This document shows, one piece after another, positions 52,041-63,214 of a DNA stretch of 64,000 nucleotides. Position 1 is the stretch's first letter; each line of letters opens with the position of its first letter. The position numbers and the translations under genes were made by a program. Below the pieces are notes generated by a model. It did not search any database and was not told the origin of the DNA. It was given only the letters and a program-made list of their open reading frames with translations. Origin of the DNA: Macrostomum hystrix (taxonomy: Eukaryota > Platyhelminthes > Macrostomidae); the NCBI GenBank assembly GCA_950097015.1, contig CATNEN010000038.1, positions 20,248,001-20,312,000 of the forward strand. Reading direction: 5' to 3'.

Positions 52041-55000
52041 ATGGCAGGAAGCTGGTGGAAGCGCCTACCATTAGTTCACATTCTGGTCATCTGGGGGTTC
52101 TTAATAATTGGCCTGAGTATCAACTTTCTGCAACTTTTAACCCTGCTAATTTGGCCAGTTAATCGCAGCCTATATAGAAAGCTGAACTCTTGGCTAGCCT
52201 TTCAAATGTGGTGTCAATTCACTGTGCTAGCTCAGTGGTATGCCAACTGCAAAATACACTTGTTTGTCAATCCCAACCATGTGCCTTACCTGGGCACCGA
52301 GCATAGCATGGTAATTATGAATCACCGCTACGAGATTGACTGGATGCTGGGTTGGTGCGCCGTGGAACGATTGGGAATGCTCGGAGTGAGTCATTGTGTC
52401 GTTACTACTCTGCTCTTTATCTTTTAATCGTCTGCAGATTATCTTTCAGCTCCATGCCTGCTTTCCTCACTAATCCGCCCCAATTTCCTCATTAATCTAC
52501 TTCCACTACTCCCAATAATCTATCCCCACTTCTCTCACTAATCCTCCCCATTTTGAAAGATTTGGGGATCTCAAATCTCAATTTATGGTGAGATTCCTCT
52601 CATCCTGTCCTCTCACCCTGCCCTCTCACCCTGTCCTCTCACCCTGTCTTCGCACCCTCTTCTCTCACCCTCTCCTCTCACCCTGTTTTCTCATCCTGTC
52701 TTCTGACCCCATTCTCTTACCCATGTTCTCTTATCTCTTCTCCACCTCTCCTTTCATCTATCTTTTCACCCTGTCTTCTCTCACTAATCCGCTCCCGCTT
52801 CTCACTAATCCGCCCTATTTTTCTCATTAATCCGCCCCACCTCCCTCATTAATCCGCCCCACTTCCCTCACTAATCCGCCCCACTTTCCTCACTAATCCG
52901 CCCCACTTTCCTCACTAATCCGCCCCCACTTTCCTTATTCATCCGGCCTTAACTTCCTTATTATTCCGCTTCTCAGCCTGTACTTTTTCATTCGCTTTCT
53001 CACCACCCCCAGAGCTCCAAGATGGTCGGCAAGAAGGTGCTGAAGTTCATCCCAATCATCGGCTGGTCCTTCTACTTCACCGAGTGCATGTTCCTGTCGC
53101 GCAATCTCGATCACGATCGTCGCGTACTGGAGTACCACTCCAAGGAGATGGTCTCCTATCCAAAGGAACATCCGGTTAGCGTCCTGTTCTTTCCCGAAGG
53201 CACCCGATTCACCGAGGCCAAACTGGCTGCCTGCAATCAGGTAACTTTGGCTAGTCGGGACTTACCATTTAAGATCGATAGACCGAATTTTAATCCTCAA
53301 ATTGGGATTAACAAACCAAATTTTGATCCTAACATTTGGATTTACAAACTTAATCTGAATCCTCAAATCCTGTGTGATTGGGATAACACAGACTGAATTC
53401 TAATCCTAAAATCGGGATCACACAGACTGATTTCTGATCCTCAAATCGGGATCGCACAGACAGATTTCTGATCCTCAAATTGGGATCACACAGACTGAAT
53501 TCTAAGCATCAATAATAATATTTTTTTAATAATTGATTACACCTGCCCCAATCGGGTCAGATGTGCAGCCGACAGCACAGCCACAGCTAATGCGCGGCGC
53601 ATCTGAAGGCTGTGTACAACTGTTCAGTCCACGGACTGGGGGGACGCCATACCCACCTTCAATTATCCCAGCTGATGCTGGTACCCATTTAACAGCTGGG
53701 TGAACTGAAGCAATGCAGAGTTAAGTGTCTTGCTAAAGGACGCAAATTGTTCCAGTGGAGTCGGGAATCTAACCCCCGACCTTCAAGTCGTGAGTCCGAC
53801 GCCCTAACCAATAGGCTACAACCTCTGGCTTTAGCCAGGATCAACCTGGGCTTAAAAAATCAAATCCCCAATCCCCTACGTGCGATCTGCAGCCCACATT
53901 CAACAAAGCTCAGGATATTGTTGCCAAAACTACAGGTAGCGGCCAGCAAGGGCCTCCCAGCAATGCGCCATCTGCTGTTACCCAGAACACGCGGCTTCGT
54001 ACTAATGCTGCAAGCTCTGAAAGGTCGGGCCGCCTGCATCTACGACATGACTCTAGCCCTGCCTGCTGGCGACGATCCGACCCTCATGGCAACTCTGAAT
54101 GGCGAGCCCTGTCAGGCTGATTTCCTCTGCCGGCGAATCCCCCTGGAGGATGTGCCCAGCGACGAGGCAGGGTGCGCCAAATGGCTGTTCGATCTGTATA
54201 AGAAAAAGGTGAGCACCCTTGTATCCTGTTCTCTCACCCTGTTCTCTCACCCCTGTCCTCTCACCCTGTTCTCTCACCCCTGTCCTCTCACCCTGTTCTC
54301 TCACCCCTGTCCTCTCACCCTGTTCTCTCACCCTGTTCTCTCACCCCTGTCCTCTCACCCTGTTCTCTCACCCTGTTCTCTCACCCTGTCCTCTCACCCT
54401 GTTCTCTCACCCTGTTCTCTCACCCCTGTCCTCTCACCCTGTTCTCTCACCCTGTTCTCTCACCCCTGTCCTCTCACCCTGTTCTCTCACCCTGTTCTCT
54501 CACCCCTGTTCTCTCACCCTGTTCTCTCACCCTGTCCTCTCACCCTGTCCTCTCACCCTGTCCTCTAATCCTGTCCTCTCATCCTGTCCTCTCACCCTGT
54601 CCTCTCACCCTGTCCTCTCATCCTGTCCTCTCATCCTGTCCTCTCACCCTGTCCTCTCACCCTGTCCTCTCACCCTGTCCTCTTATCCTGTCCTCTCACC
54701 CTGTCCTCTCATCTTGTCCTCTCATCCTGTCCTCTCATCCTGTCTTCTGACCCTGTCTTCTAGCTCTGTCTTCTTATCTGTGTCTCTTTACCCTCTTATT
54801 CGATCAATAAATCATTGAGACCCCATTTGTGAACACGCGCAGGACGACACGCTGGAGTATTACTACAAGCACGGCAAATTCCCGGACACTGATGTGACCG
54901 ATATTCATCTTGCTCGCCGGTACAAAGACATCACCGCCTATCTAGTCTGGCTAGCCTGGTCCGTCATAGTATTCGCAGTCTTTGTCGCGCCCTATATTGT

Positions 55001-55196
55001 TCAGTCGAGTCTAAATTGTGCTTTATTTGGCCTACTGATACTGGGTATGTCCTACGGTGCCAGAAAACTCATTGGAGTCACCGAGATTCGCAAGGCCTCC
55101 AGCTACGGATTGAACAGCTCGGGCGGTTCTGTGACACCTGCCAGCGATGCTGATTTAGTGAGGCCAAATGACAATGAGAACAGAAAGTCTAAATAG
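52041..55196 (+). CDS. AGPAT4: 1-acyl-sn-glycerol-3-phosphate acyltransferase (AGPAT3/4/5-like)
   Basis: Lysophosphatidic acid acyltransferase of the ER or Golgi membrane. It transfers an acyl group from acyl-CoA to the sn-2 position of lysophosphatidate to make phosphatidate. Exons 52041-52385, 53013-53240, 53936-54208 and 54843-55196; every exon is in phase 0 (399 aa, slightly longer than the usual 370-380). N-terminal helices lie at about 11-40. The catalytic motif I, NHRYEIDW, has H95 and D100. A conserved segment, KFIPIIGWSFYF, is at 126-137. The glycerophosphate-binding motif FPEGTRF is at 175-181, and motif IV, LLLPRTRGF, at 204-212. Exon 4 gives WLFDLYKKK|DDTLEYYYKHGKFP and two C-terminal membrane helices near 313-334 and 339-355. 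The NH-x-EIDW form of motif I fits the AGPAT3/4/5 branch; choosing among them is uncertain. AATAAA is at 55277-55282. The introns are loaded with satellites (13-bp units in introns 1 and 3, ~34-bp units in intron 2) and a SINE. Confidence 0.92.
52580..52980. repeat. 13-bp and 17-bp tandem repeats in AGPAT intron 1
   Basis: First ctctcaccctgtc units (52590-52780), then cctcactaatccgcccca units (also present at 52465-52550). The 13-bp type is the same as the array in intron 3. Confidence 0.9.
53255..53515. repeat. ~34-bp tandem repeat in AGPAT intron 2
   Basis: Six to seven diverged copies of a unit with gatcctcaaattgggatcac and agactgaattcta. It begins about 15-20 bp after the exon 2 donor and ends at a SINE. 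Confidence 0.88.
53525..53826 (-). mobile_element. tRNA-derived SINE, full-length copy
   Basis: Antisense within AGPAT intron 2. On the minus strand it has a head with near-consensus A and B boxes (gttagattcc variant of the B box), gggtaccagcatcagctggg, cccagtccgtggactgaaca, and a TTA-rich tail at about 53525. Very similar to the copy at 23930-24237, so both are probably young. Confidence 0.88.
54225..54790. repeat. 13-bp minisatellite in AGPAT intron 3
   Basis: About 43 copies of ctctcaccctgtt/c (occasionally 14 bp with cccct). It starts within about 20 bp of the exon 3 donor. Pure pyrimidine/purine asymmetry except for the 'a' and 'g' positions. Confidence 0.96.
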
Positions 55197-55294
55197 AATG
55201 CTATATTAGCTTCGAGTGTAGTTTAGGGACTTTATGACTCAATACTACCTGATTGATTGAGTTCAATTAAGTGTAAAATAAAACTAATATTGTT

Positions 55295-56045
55295 GTTAGC
55301 TGTCAATTGGCTGTAAAATTGATATTTAGTTAGCTGTCAATTGGCTGTAAAATTGATATTTCAGTTAGCTATCAATGGCTGTAAAATTGATGTTTCAGTT
55401 AGCTATCAATTGGCTGTAAAATGGATGTTTCAGTTAGCTATCAATTGGCTGTAAAATGGATGTTTCAGTTAGCTATCAATTGGCTGTAAAATGGATGTTT
55501 CAGTTAGCTATCAATTGGCTGTAAAATTAATGTTTTAGTTAGCTATCAATTGGCTGTAAAATGGATGTTTCAGTTAGCTATCAATTGGCTGTAAAATTAA
55601 TGTTTTAGTTAGCTATCAATTGGCTGTAAAATGGATGTTTCAGTTAGCTATCAATTGGCTGTAAAATGGATGTTTCAGTTAGCTATCAATTGGCTGTAAA
55701 ATGGATGTTTCAGTTAGCTATCAATTGGCTGTAAAATTAATGTTTTAGTTAGCTATCAATTGGCTGTAAAATGGATGTTTCAGTTAGCTATCAATTGGCT
55801 GTAAAATGGATGTTTCAGTTAGCTATCAATTGGCAGTAAAATGGATGTTTCAGTTAGCTATCAATTGGCTGTAAAATTGATGTTTCAGATAGCTTTCAAT
55901 TGGCTGTAAAATTGATATTTCAGTTAGCTATCAATTGGCTGTAAAATTGATGTTTCAGTTAGCTATCAATTGGCTGTAAAATGGATGTTTCAGTTAGCTA
56001 TCAATTGGCTGTCAAATTTATATTTTAGTTAGCTGTCAGTTTATA
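55295..56045. repeat. 35-bp minisatellite downstream of AGPAT
   Basis: About 21 copies of agttagctatcaattggctg + taaaatggatgtttc. 'ggatgtttc' and 'ttaatgtttt' units alternate in a regular pattern, suggesting a two- to three-unit higher-order block. Confidence 0.96.
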
Positions 56046-56334
56046 TATTTATTTTTTCTATCTAGTTAGTGATTATGTGTCTTGTTTCCATCCTTATTGT
56101 GTTAGTTATTATAGTTACCTAATATTGTTTGGCACGGATTAGCACGTTGTTGAATAGTTGGATATCGGCTATAGTTTGAATAGCACAATTTTTATCTTGA
56201 TTGGTGCCAATGTAAAGATCAGTGCTTAAGTGTTTCAAAAGTTCGCATGGTTTTAGATTTTTTCTGTTAAACTCTTACTTTAAAATAATTATCATTACTT
56301 TTCTGTTCACACTGTCTAAAAATCAGAATTTTGT

Positions 56335-57060
56335 CAATAATTTCTACGGGATTCCCTCAGGATTTGATCTCTACCTCCTACGGGATTCTTTCGGGATTTA
56401 ATCTTTACCTCCTACGGGATTCTCTCAGGATTTGATCTTTACCTCCTACGGGATTCCCTCAGGATTTGATCTCTACCTCCTACGGGATTCCCTCAGGATT
56501 TGATCTCTACCTCCTACGGGATTCTCTCGGGATTTAATCTTTACCTCCTACGGGATTCCCTCAGGATTTGATCTTTACCTCTTACGGGATTCCCTCAGGA
56601 TTGGATCTTTACCTCCTACGGGATTCCCTCAGGATTTGATCTTTACCTCCTACGGGATTCCCTCAGGATTGGATCTTTACCTCCTACGGGATTCCCTCAG
56701 GATTGGATCTTTACCTCCTACGGGATTCCCTCAGGATTTGATCTTTACCTCCTACGGGATTCCCTCAGGATTTGATCTTTACCTCCTACGGGATTCCCTC
56801 AGGATTTGATCTTTACCTCCTACGGGATTCCCTCAGGATTGGATCTTTACCTCCTACGGGATTCCCTCAGGATTGGATCTTTACCTCCTACGGGATTCCC
56901 TCAGGATTGGATCTTTACCTCCTACGGGATTCCCTCAGGATTGGATCTTTACCTCCTACGGGATTCCCTCAGGATTTGATCTTTTAATCTTCTACGGGAT
57001 TCCCTCGGGATTTAATCTTTACCTCCTACGGGATTTGATCTTTACCTTCTGTGAGACTTT
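56335..57060. repeat. 34-bp minisatellite
   Basis: About 21 copies of tacgggattccctcaggatt + tgatctttacctcc. Variants 'ctcggga' and 'ttggatc' occur in runs. Confidence 0.96.
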
Positions 57061-57920
57061 TTAATTATATTTTACTGGTTTTTAGTAAATAAATGTTTTG
57101 GTACTTAAGATAGTTTTTTACTCATTTATATTCTCTGTTTGTTGATGAAGCTACTTAATTAGTCCGTCGAGGTTCTCTTTCGAGCTTTGAAAATTAATTT
57201 TATTTACTATCTGCTTGCCAAGATATTCTTTTCTTTTAACAGCAAGTTTATATACTACGTCTTTTTTGTTCACTGACCAGACCATCTTGATTTTTAACGC
57301 AATTTGTTAAAGCATTAGTCATATTGTGTGCATATTTGTTCTGATTTAATTTAGACAGTTGACAAATATATCAATAATAAATTTCATTTGCTTTTCTATT
57401 AATCAATTTTGGCTTTTAACTTGGGTTTTTATCATTCCAAAATAGTTGTCAATATCGAAACTTTTAATTGTAAATTTTTATTAAAAAAATTTCAAGTATC
57501 ATTTTGTTCGCAAAGTCACCTGTGATTAGTTTTCTTATTTTTTGTTCCTTTTAGATATGAATCTTTGTATGCTACTGAAAGTAAGTACTGATGTTTTCAT
57601 GTGACAAAAATACTTTTTCTGTTTAGACAGTATTTTGTTAATTTTTTTAACCTTCAAATCTGAGCATTGTGCCTGCAAAATTTCAACTGTCTCGTAGCCT
57701 TAGAATCAGTCATCATCAATGTGAGATGAAGTTAGCTTAATTTTTTTATAAATGATTTTCACTACATTTTCACGCATTTTAAATACACACAGCGCTTGTA
57801 CGTCGCGAGCTTGTTTGAAAATGCAACATTTTCAAAAATTCTAATTTAGTAATCAATGTTAACTAATCTAATAAAACGTTGTCTGTCAAATTTAGATTGA
57901 CACAAAGTTTAATGACAGTG
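57061..57920. other. AT-rich intergenic DNA
   Basis: No gene or repeat is recognised between two satellites. Confidence 0.5.
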
Positions 57921-58890
57921 TGCTGTGTGTCTCTATCAGTGTCTCTCTGTGTCTCTCTCTGTCTCTCTGTCTCCCCCCTCTCTCTGTCTCTCTCTGTGTC
58001 TCTCTCTGTCTCTCTGTCCTCTCTCTGTCTCCCCCCTCTCTCTCTGTCTCTCTCCCTCTCTCTCTGCCTCTCTCCCTCTCTCTCTGTCTCTCTCCCTCTC
58101 TCTCTGTTTCCCCCCTCTCTTCCTGTCTCTCTCTGTCTCTGTCTGTCTCTCTTTGCCTGTCTGTCTCTCTGTATCTGCCTGTCTTTCTCTGTGTCTGCCT
58201 GTCTATCTCTGTATCTGCCTGTCTATCTCTCTGTATCTGCCTGTCTATCTCTCTGTATCTGCCTGTCTATCTTTCTGTATCTGCCTGTCTATCTCTCTGT
58301 ATCTGCCTGTCTATCTCTCTGTATCTGCCTGTCTATCTCTCCGTATCTGCCTGTCTATCTCTCTGTATCTGCCTGTCTATCTCTCCGTATCTGCCTGTCT
58401 ATCTCTCTGTATCTGCCTGTCTATCTCTCTGTATCTGCCTGTCTATCTCTCTGTATCTGCCTGTCTATCTCTCCGTATCTGCCTGTCTATCTCTCTGTAT
58501 CTGCCTGTCTATCTCTCTGTATCTGCCTGTCTATCTTTCTGTATCTGCCTGTCTATCTCTCTGTATCTGCCTGTCTATCTCTCTGTATCTGCCTGTCTAT
58601 CTCTCCGTATCTGCCTGTCTATCTCTCTGTATCTGCCTGTCTATCTCTCTGTATCTGCCTGTCTATCTCTCTGTATCTGTATATAGAAGATTAAGTTAAT
58701 GAATAGTTTAACTATTCAAACTATTGAAAGTTTGAATAGTTTTCAAACTATTTGAAAAAAATTTTCATGTAGTTTTTTGTCTATCTTTCTGTATCTGCCT
58801 GTCCATCTCTCTGTATCTGCCTGTCTGTCTGTTTCTCTGTCTCTCTATTTCTCACTGTCCCTCTTTGTGTATCTCTAGATTTAAAGGAAC
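57921..58890. repeat. Pyrimidine-rich (CTCTGT)n tract grading into a 22-bp minisatellite
   Basis: 57925-58160 is a simple tctctctgtc/ccccctc tract. From about 58160 to 58680 it becomes regular 22-bp units (tctctctgtatctgcctgtc + ta). A unique 80-bp segment, which includes gaatagtttaactattcaaa and related small palindromes, interrupts it, and a few more units follow at 58775-58870. This may show a minisatellite arising from a microsatellite. Confidence 0.95.
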
Positions 58891-60299
58891 TTATTATTGG
58901 ATCCATTTTTGTTACATTTTAGCAATGGTCTTGGCCTTCAAAACGATTACGTTTTTAATCGGAGAGTTACTTTTCTTGTAATAATTTTCCTGTAACTTTC
59001 ACTAGTACAGGTGATAATGGAACTGTTGTTTGTTCAGCTTTTCACTCTTCGCTCACCTATTCGCTTCGATAGATTTTCTAATAACTTGTGGGATTAGAAG
59101 TTGAAGGCATGAGTAGCTGCTCACTTTTTTATTAGTAGTATGTTAAGCACTTTGATTTTTTTGCGAGTTTTTTGGTCTATTCGGTTTCTTCTCTTTTATT
59201 CTCGAAGCGAAAATTCCTTTGTTTAAACCGGAACTGTCACCTTTTCTGTCTATCTCTTAGACAATACACTAGAACTTTGTGTCATTGGCATTGGTATATA
59301 AAGTTACCATGTAATTTTCATGCCAACTTTTTTCATCAATAGTTCTAATAAAAAATGCTGAATTCAAAATTCTCTGTGAGTTTTTTGTGCCTAGCGTAAA
59401 TATTTAATCATATGGAACATTTGTGATATTACGCAAGTATTTGATTGGCATTTTTCAGATAGTTTGGTGAATATTAACATCATATAATTAGGGGATTTTA
59501 TAGTGGGGATTCTAAGGGCGTTGAGTGGCAGTGTGGTCGCACCGAGGTCTCTGAGCTCGATTCCGCAGCGAGGCCGCATTAACTTTAGGCGCAGCCGCGG
59601 AGAGAAGGCTTGGTGTGGCTTGTCGAGCAATTTTAGCACTCAATGACTAAATCTGAAGGCCTGACGATGAGAAAATCGGGGCGGTTGTAAATACCTGTTT
59701 GAGCGTGCGCTCAGGGATTAACGGAATGGGTATAATTGCCTCCTCGCTGGCTGCGGGTCGACTGTAGACACATTATGCTTCACAGCTAATGTTAGTATCA
59801 TTCCTAAAATGTGGAAAATTAGAAAATATTCTATAGCTATTATAGGAAAACTCCAAAGAGGATTACATGGATTACAAGGATTTGATTTAAAGTTGCATAT
59901 ATAAATATAATTAGTCCTCGGTAAACATTTTCTACTATTAGTAGTGTTTTTCAATACGAGCAGCATTTGTAAGATATATAGATTAAAAAATAAATTAAAC
60001 ACGAAATTTCAAGACGAGGTGCTTGCAAACGCAACAACAAAACACAGGTCGATCTAATTAGCCATTCTCCCAACGCGATGCGGTTGCAACAGCTCTTGTA
60101 GTTTTTATTTAGTCATTTAGAAAGTTAACTTCATTTAATCAATAATGAACAAAAACTGTCATTTCCACGTGCCGCTAATGGGCCGTTTTATTTATCATCG
60201 TCTCTTTAGGCGAAAAGCGAATGAACTCTGCAGCCCGGAGTAAAATGATTAGAAGTTAGCATCTTGACTGGTTGATTTTCAGTTCACTTATTTTTTCAT
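58891..60299. other. Intergenic region with a possible second tRNA-like element
   Basis: 59515-59760 is GC-richer than its surroundings and holds a tRNA-like ttgagtggcagtgtggtcgc and an imperfect B box (gagctcgattccg), so it may be another SINE family; single copy here. At 60187-60192 the complement of AATAAA lies about 108 bp after the stop of the minus-strand prohormone gene. Confidence 0.35.
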
Positions 60300-60859
60300 C
60301 TATTCTTCTCCATATTCGCTCTCTGGATCAATGTCCCTTTTATCGATCATGGGATCGCGGAGGATTCTCTTGTCGATCATTGGATCGCGGAGGATTCTCT
60401 TGTCGATCATGGGATCGCGAAGGATTCTCTTGTCGATCATTGGATCGCGGAGGATTCTCTTGTCGATCATTGGATCGCGGAGGATTCTCTTGTCGATCAT
60501 GGGATCGCGAAGGATTCTCTTGTCGATCATTGGATCGCGAAGGTTTCTCTTGTCGATCATGGGATCGCGGAGGATTCTCTTGTCGATCATGGGATCGCGG
60601 AGGATTCTCTTGTCGATCATGGGATCGCGGAGGTTTCTCTTGTCGATATCTTTGAGTTCTCCTTGCACCCAGACCTTGGTCTCATCATCTTTAGGAGAGC
60701 ATAAAGTTGTTGGCAAAACTGAGGCTCCTAAAAGTGCAAAGGGTATTTCGGCAACCAATAAAATAAAGAAGATATAATCTTCGAAACAATAGGCAAGCAA
60801 AATGAGAATTTACCGATAACAATAGCAGACCATAGGACTAGCAGAGCTTTACCGTCCAT
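60300..60859 (-). CDS. Secreted prohormone with ten tandem octapeptides (candidate neuropeptide precursor)
   Basis: Two exons (minus): 60859-60814 and 60727-60300, with an 86-bp GT/AG intron (157 aa). The hydrophobic N-terminus, MDGKALLVLWSAIVIGASVL, is a good signal peptide, with cleavage likely near TTLC|SPK. A 30-residue acidic spacer (ends GELKDID) is followed by KR and then ten octapeptides, each followed by KR: NLRDPMID, ILRDPMID twice, NLRDPMID, then ILRDPMID six times. The tail after the last KR is DIDPESEYGEE. Lys-Arg is the classic prohormone-convertase site, so release of ten free-acid peptides is inferred; there is no Gly before KR, hence no amidation signal. The 30-bp coding repeats differ mostly at silent positions (CCC/CCA, CTC/CTT), and the only amino-acid change is Ile/Asn at position 1. 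The ATG (ACCATGG context) lies 7 nt after a ctttcag acceptor. I do not recognise the peptide family; a repetitive secreted structural protein is the main alternative. Confidence 0.8.
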
Positions 60860-60868
60860 GGTTTAACT
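60860..60868 (-). promoter_or_regulatory. Splice acceptor 7 nt before the prohormone start
   Basis: On the minus strand, gactttcag is followed by ttaaacc and the ATG at 60859. With no coding exon upstream, this is either a 5' UTR intron end or a spliced-leader acceptor. Confidence 0.5.
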
Positions 60869-61374
60869 GAAAGTCTTACAATTAGTTATAAGCAAGCTAG
60901 CAAGTGTAGCGACTGTTAGAGTTGCAATCCTTTTTATGATAAATTGTCTGCCGATTCCAAATTAGTAGATCGGCTGCTGAGTGGATAGGATTTATTCCCG
61001 GCGGCTAATATCCCACCGCCCTCTTCTGATTGGCTAGCCAATCGTCATCGAACACATTCACATTGATGTCAAACCAGAAGAATTGCTGAGAGGTTGATAA
61101 AAAACAAGTTGAGTGCATTTTACAATCACTCAAAAGAAGTATTTTGTCCGCCAATGTAAATAGTGTACAGCATTGTAAGGAAGAGGAAAAAAGTATATGC
61201 TAACATATTTGCGTAGAAATTCAGTTGGACAAAAACCTGTACTACAATGATGATGATGTTTTATAGAGTCAATGTTTTATAGGCTTTGAAAAACTAAGAC
61301 ATAGTCTTTTATCTCAAGACACAAGAGCTACAGCTCCTCTTGTAGAGGCTGAAATCACTTTTAGATAAGCGTGC
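60869..61374. promoter_or_regulatory. Upstream region of the prohormone gene
   Basis: Presumed promoter. On the minus strand, cataaaaagg at about 60929-60940 is a TATA-like run about 75-80 bp before the ATG. No other feature is certain. Confidence 0.35.
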
Positions 61375-62320
61375 AGCTCTCCTCTTTCTCTAAAGGCTTG
61401 GAGCTCCATCATCTAAATGCTTTGAGCTCTCTTATCTAAATGCTTTGAGCTCTCTTATCTAAATGCTTTGAGCTCTCTTATCTACATGCTTGTAGCTCTC
61501 TTATCTAAATGCTTTGAGCTCTCTTATCTAAATGCTTTGAGCTCTGTTCTCTAAATGCTTTGAGCTCTCTTATCTAAATGCTTTGAGCTCTCTTATCTAA
61601 ATGATTTGAGCTCTCTTATCTAAATGCTTTGAGCTCTCTTATCTAAATGCTTTGAGCTGTCTTATCTACATGCTTGTAGCTCTCTCATCTAAATGCTTTG
61701 AGCTCTCTTATCTAAATGCTTTGAGCTCTCTTATCTAAATGCTTTGAGCTCTCTTATCTAAATGCTTTGAGCTCTCTTATCTAAGAGCTTGTAGCTCTCT
61801 TATCTAAATGCTTGTAGCTCTCTTATCTAAATGCTTTAAGCTCTCTTATCTAAATGCTTTGAGCTCTCTTATCTAAATGATTTGAGCTCTCTTATCTAAA
61901 TGCTTTGAGCTCTCTTATCTAAATGCTTTGAGCTCTCTTATCTAAATGCTTTGAGCTCTCTTATCTAAATGCTTTGAGCTCTCTTATCTAAATGCTTTGA
62001 GCTGTCTTATCTACATGCTTGTAGCTCTCTCATCTAAATGCTTGTAGCTCTCTCATCTAAATGCTTTGAGCTCTCTTATCTAAATGCTTTGAGCTCTCTT
62101 ATCTACATGCTTGTAGCTCTCTTATCTAAATGCTTTGAGCTCTCTTATCTAAATGCTTTGAGCTCTGTTCTCTAAATGCTTTGAGCTCTCTTATCTAAAT
62201 GCTTTGAGCTCTCTTATCTAAATGCTTTGAGCTCTCTTATCTACATGCTTTGAGCTCTCTTATCTAAATGCTTGTAGCTCTCTTATCTATCTAAATGCTT
62301 TGAGCTCTCTTATCTAAAGA
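61375..62320. repeat. 22-bp minisatellite
   Basis: About 42 copies of tttgagctctcttatctaaa + tgc, with 'cttgtagctctc' and 'tctacatgc' variants. A block of variants near 61470-61700 recurs near 62000-62250. Confidence 0.96.
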
Positions 62321-63214
62321 AGTGATTATCATAAAAATGAAGTTTTCGGTTGGCATGTTTTCAAGGTGGAGCTTCAGACTAAATTACCAGTGGAGCAAAC
62401 TGGGCAGGCTTTCAACAGTTAAGAAGCAATACGAGCTTGTAGCATCCAGTTAGGAGCAGAAATCAGATGTCAAAGACACAGAAGAATTAGGCGAAGCAAA
62501 ACAACCCGAAATTATCCCATAATCATATTTTTCTTCTTTGTCGGCAGACTTGAGCCGTGCTCAAGTCCGCCTCAAACCAAACGCCATGCCCTCTCGTGTG
62601 TGCTAATCTGCTTTCAAAACCAGGATAAAAACGTTTTTTCATCCTTAGCTCTAATCCGTAGGCTCAATTTTCAACTCAGCCAGTCAGGATTTTTATCGAG
62701 ATTCTTATCTACAAATGAGTTAAAAGTGATTATTTTTCTTGAAAAAAAGCTGCAACAAGCCACTCAATGATACAAACTTCAGCACGCAATGTCTGCTGTT
62801 TGTTACTGCCAACATTCGTAGATCCAATAACTGCCAATAACTGCGTGTTCTAGTGTTAGATAACAGGGAAAAACTGCTTTGAACCAAAAATGGCTGTCTA
62901 TCTAAATGTTCTCACTGCTTTTTAAAATGATTTTTAAGCCGCGGGATGAAAGTAAAAAGTTATATCATGATGTTGTTTGTAATTACCCATTCTGAAAATC
63001 TTTAGAACCAGATGCAGAAAAAGTTTTTTGTTCCAGACTTTAAGAATGATGATCTATAAGCTAGGTCACGAAGCAGATAATTAGTATCGTCGAGGATAGA
63101 GGATGCCATCATAATTAGAAAGCTCTTCATAAATAATCTATCAGATTCAGGTAAGTTTCAATGCTCTTCCTGTCTGTTTTAACTTTGTTGAAACTTCATT
63201 TAAACTTCGTTGAA
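62321..63214. other. Intergenic DNA between the last two satellites
   Basis: No gene or repeat is recognised. Confidence 0.5.

Noticed and set aside
57879-58699. Cys/Leu/Ser-rich ORFs of about 260 codons in all three plus frames
   Set aside because: Translation of a pyrimidine-rich micro/minisatellite.
60272-60777. Plus-strand ORFs of 127 and 148 codons over the prohormone repeat
   Set aside because: Antisense shadows of the 30-bp coding repeat; they have no signal peptide, and silent-site variation fits the minus-strand frame.
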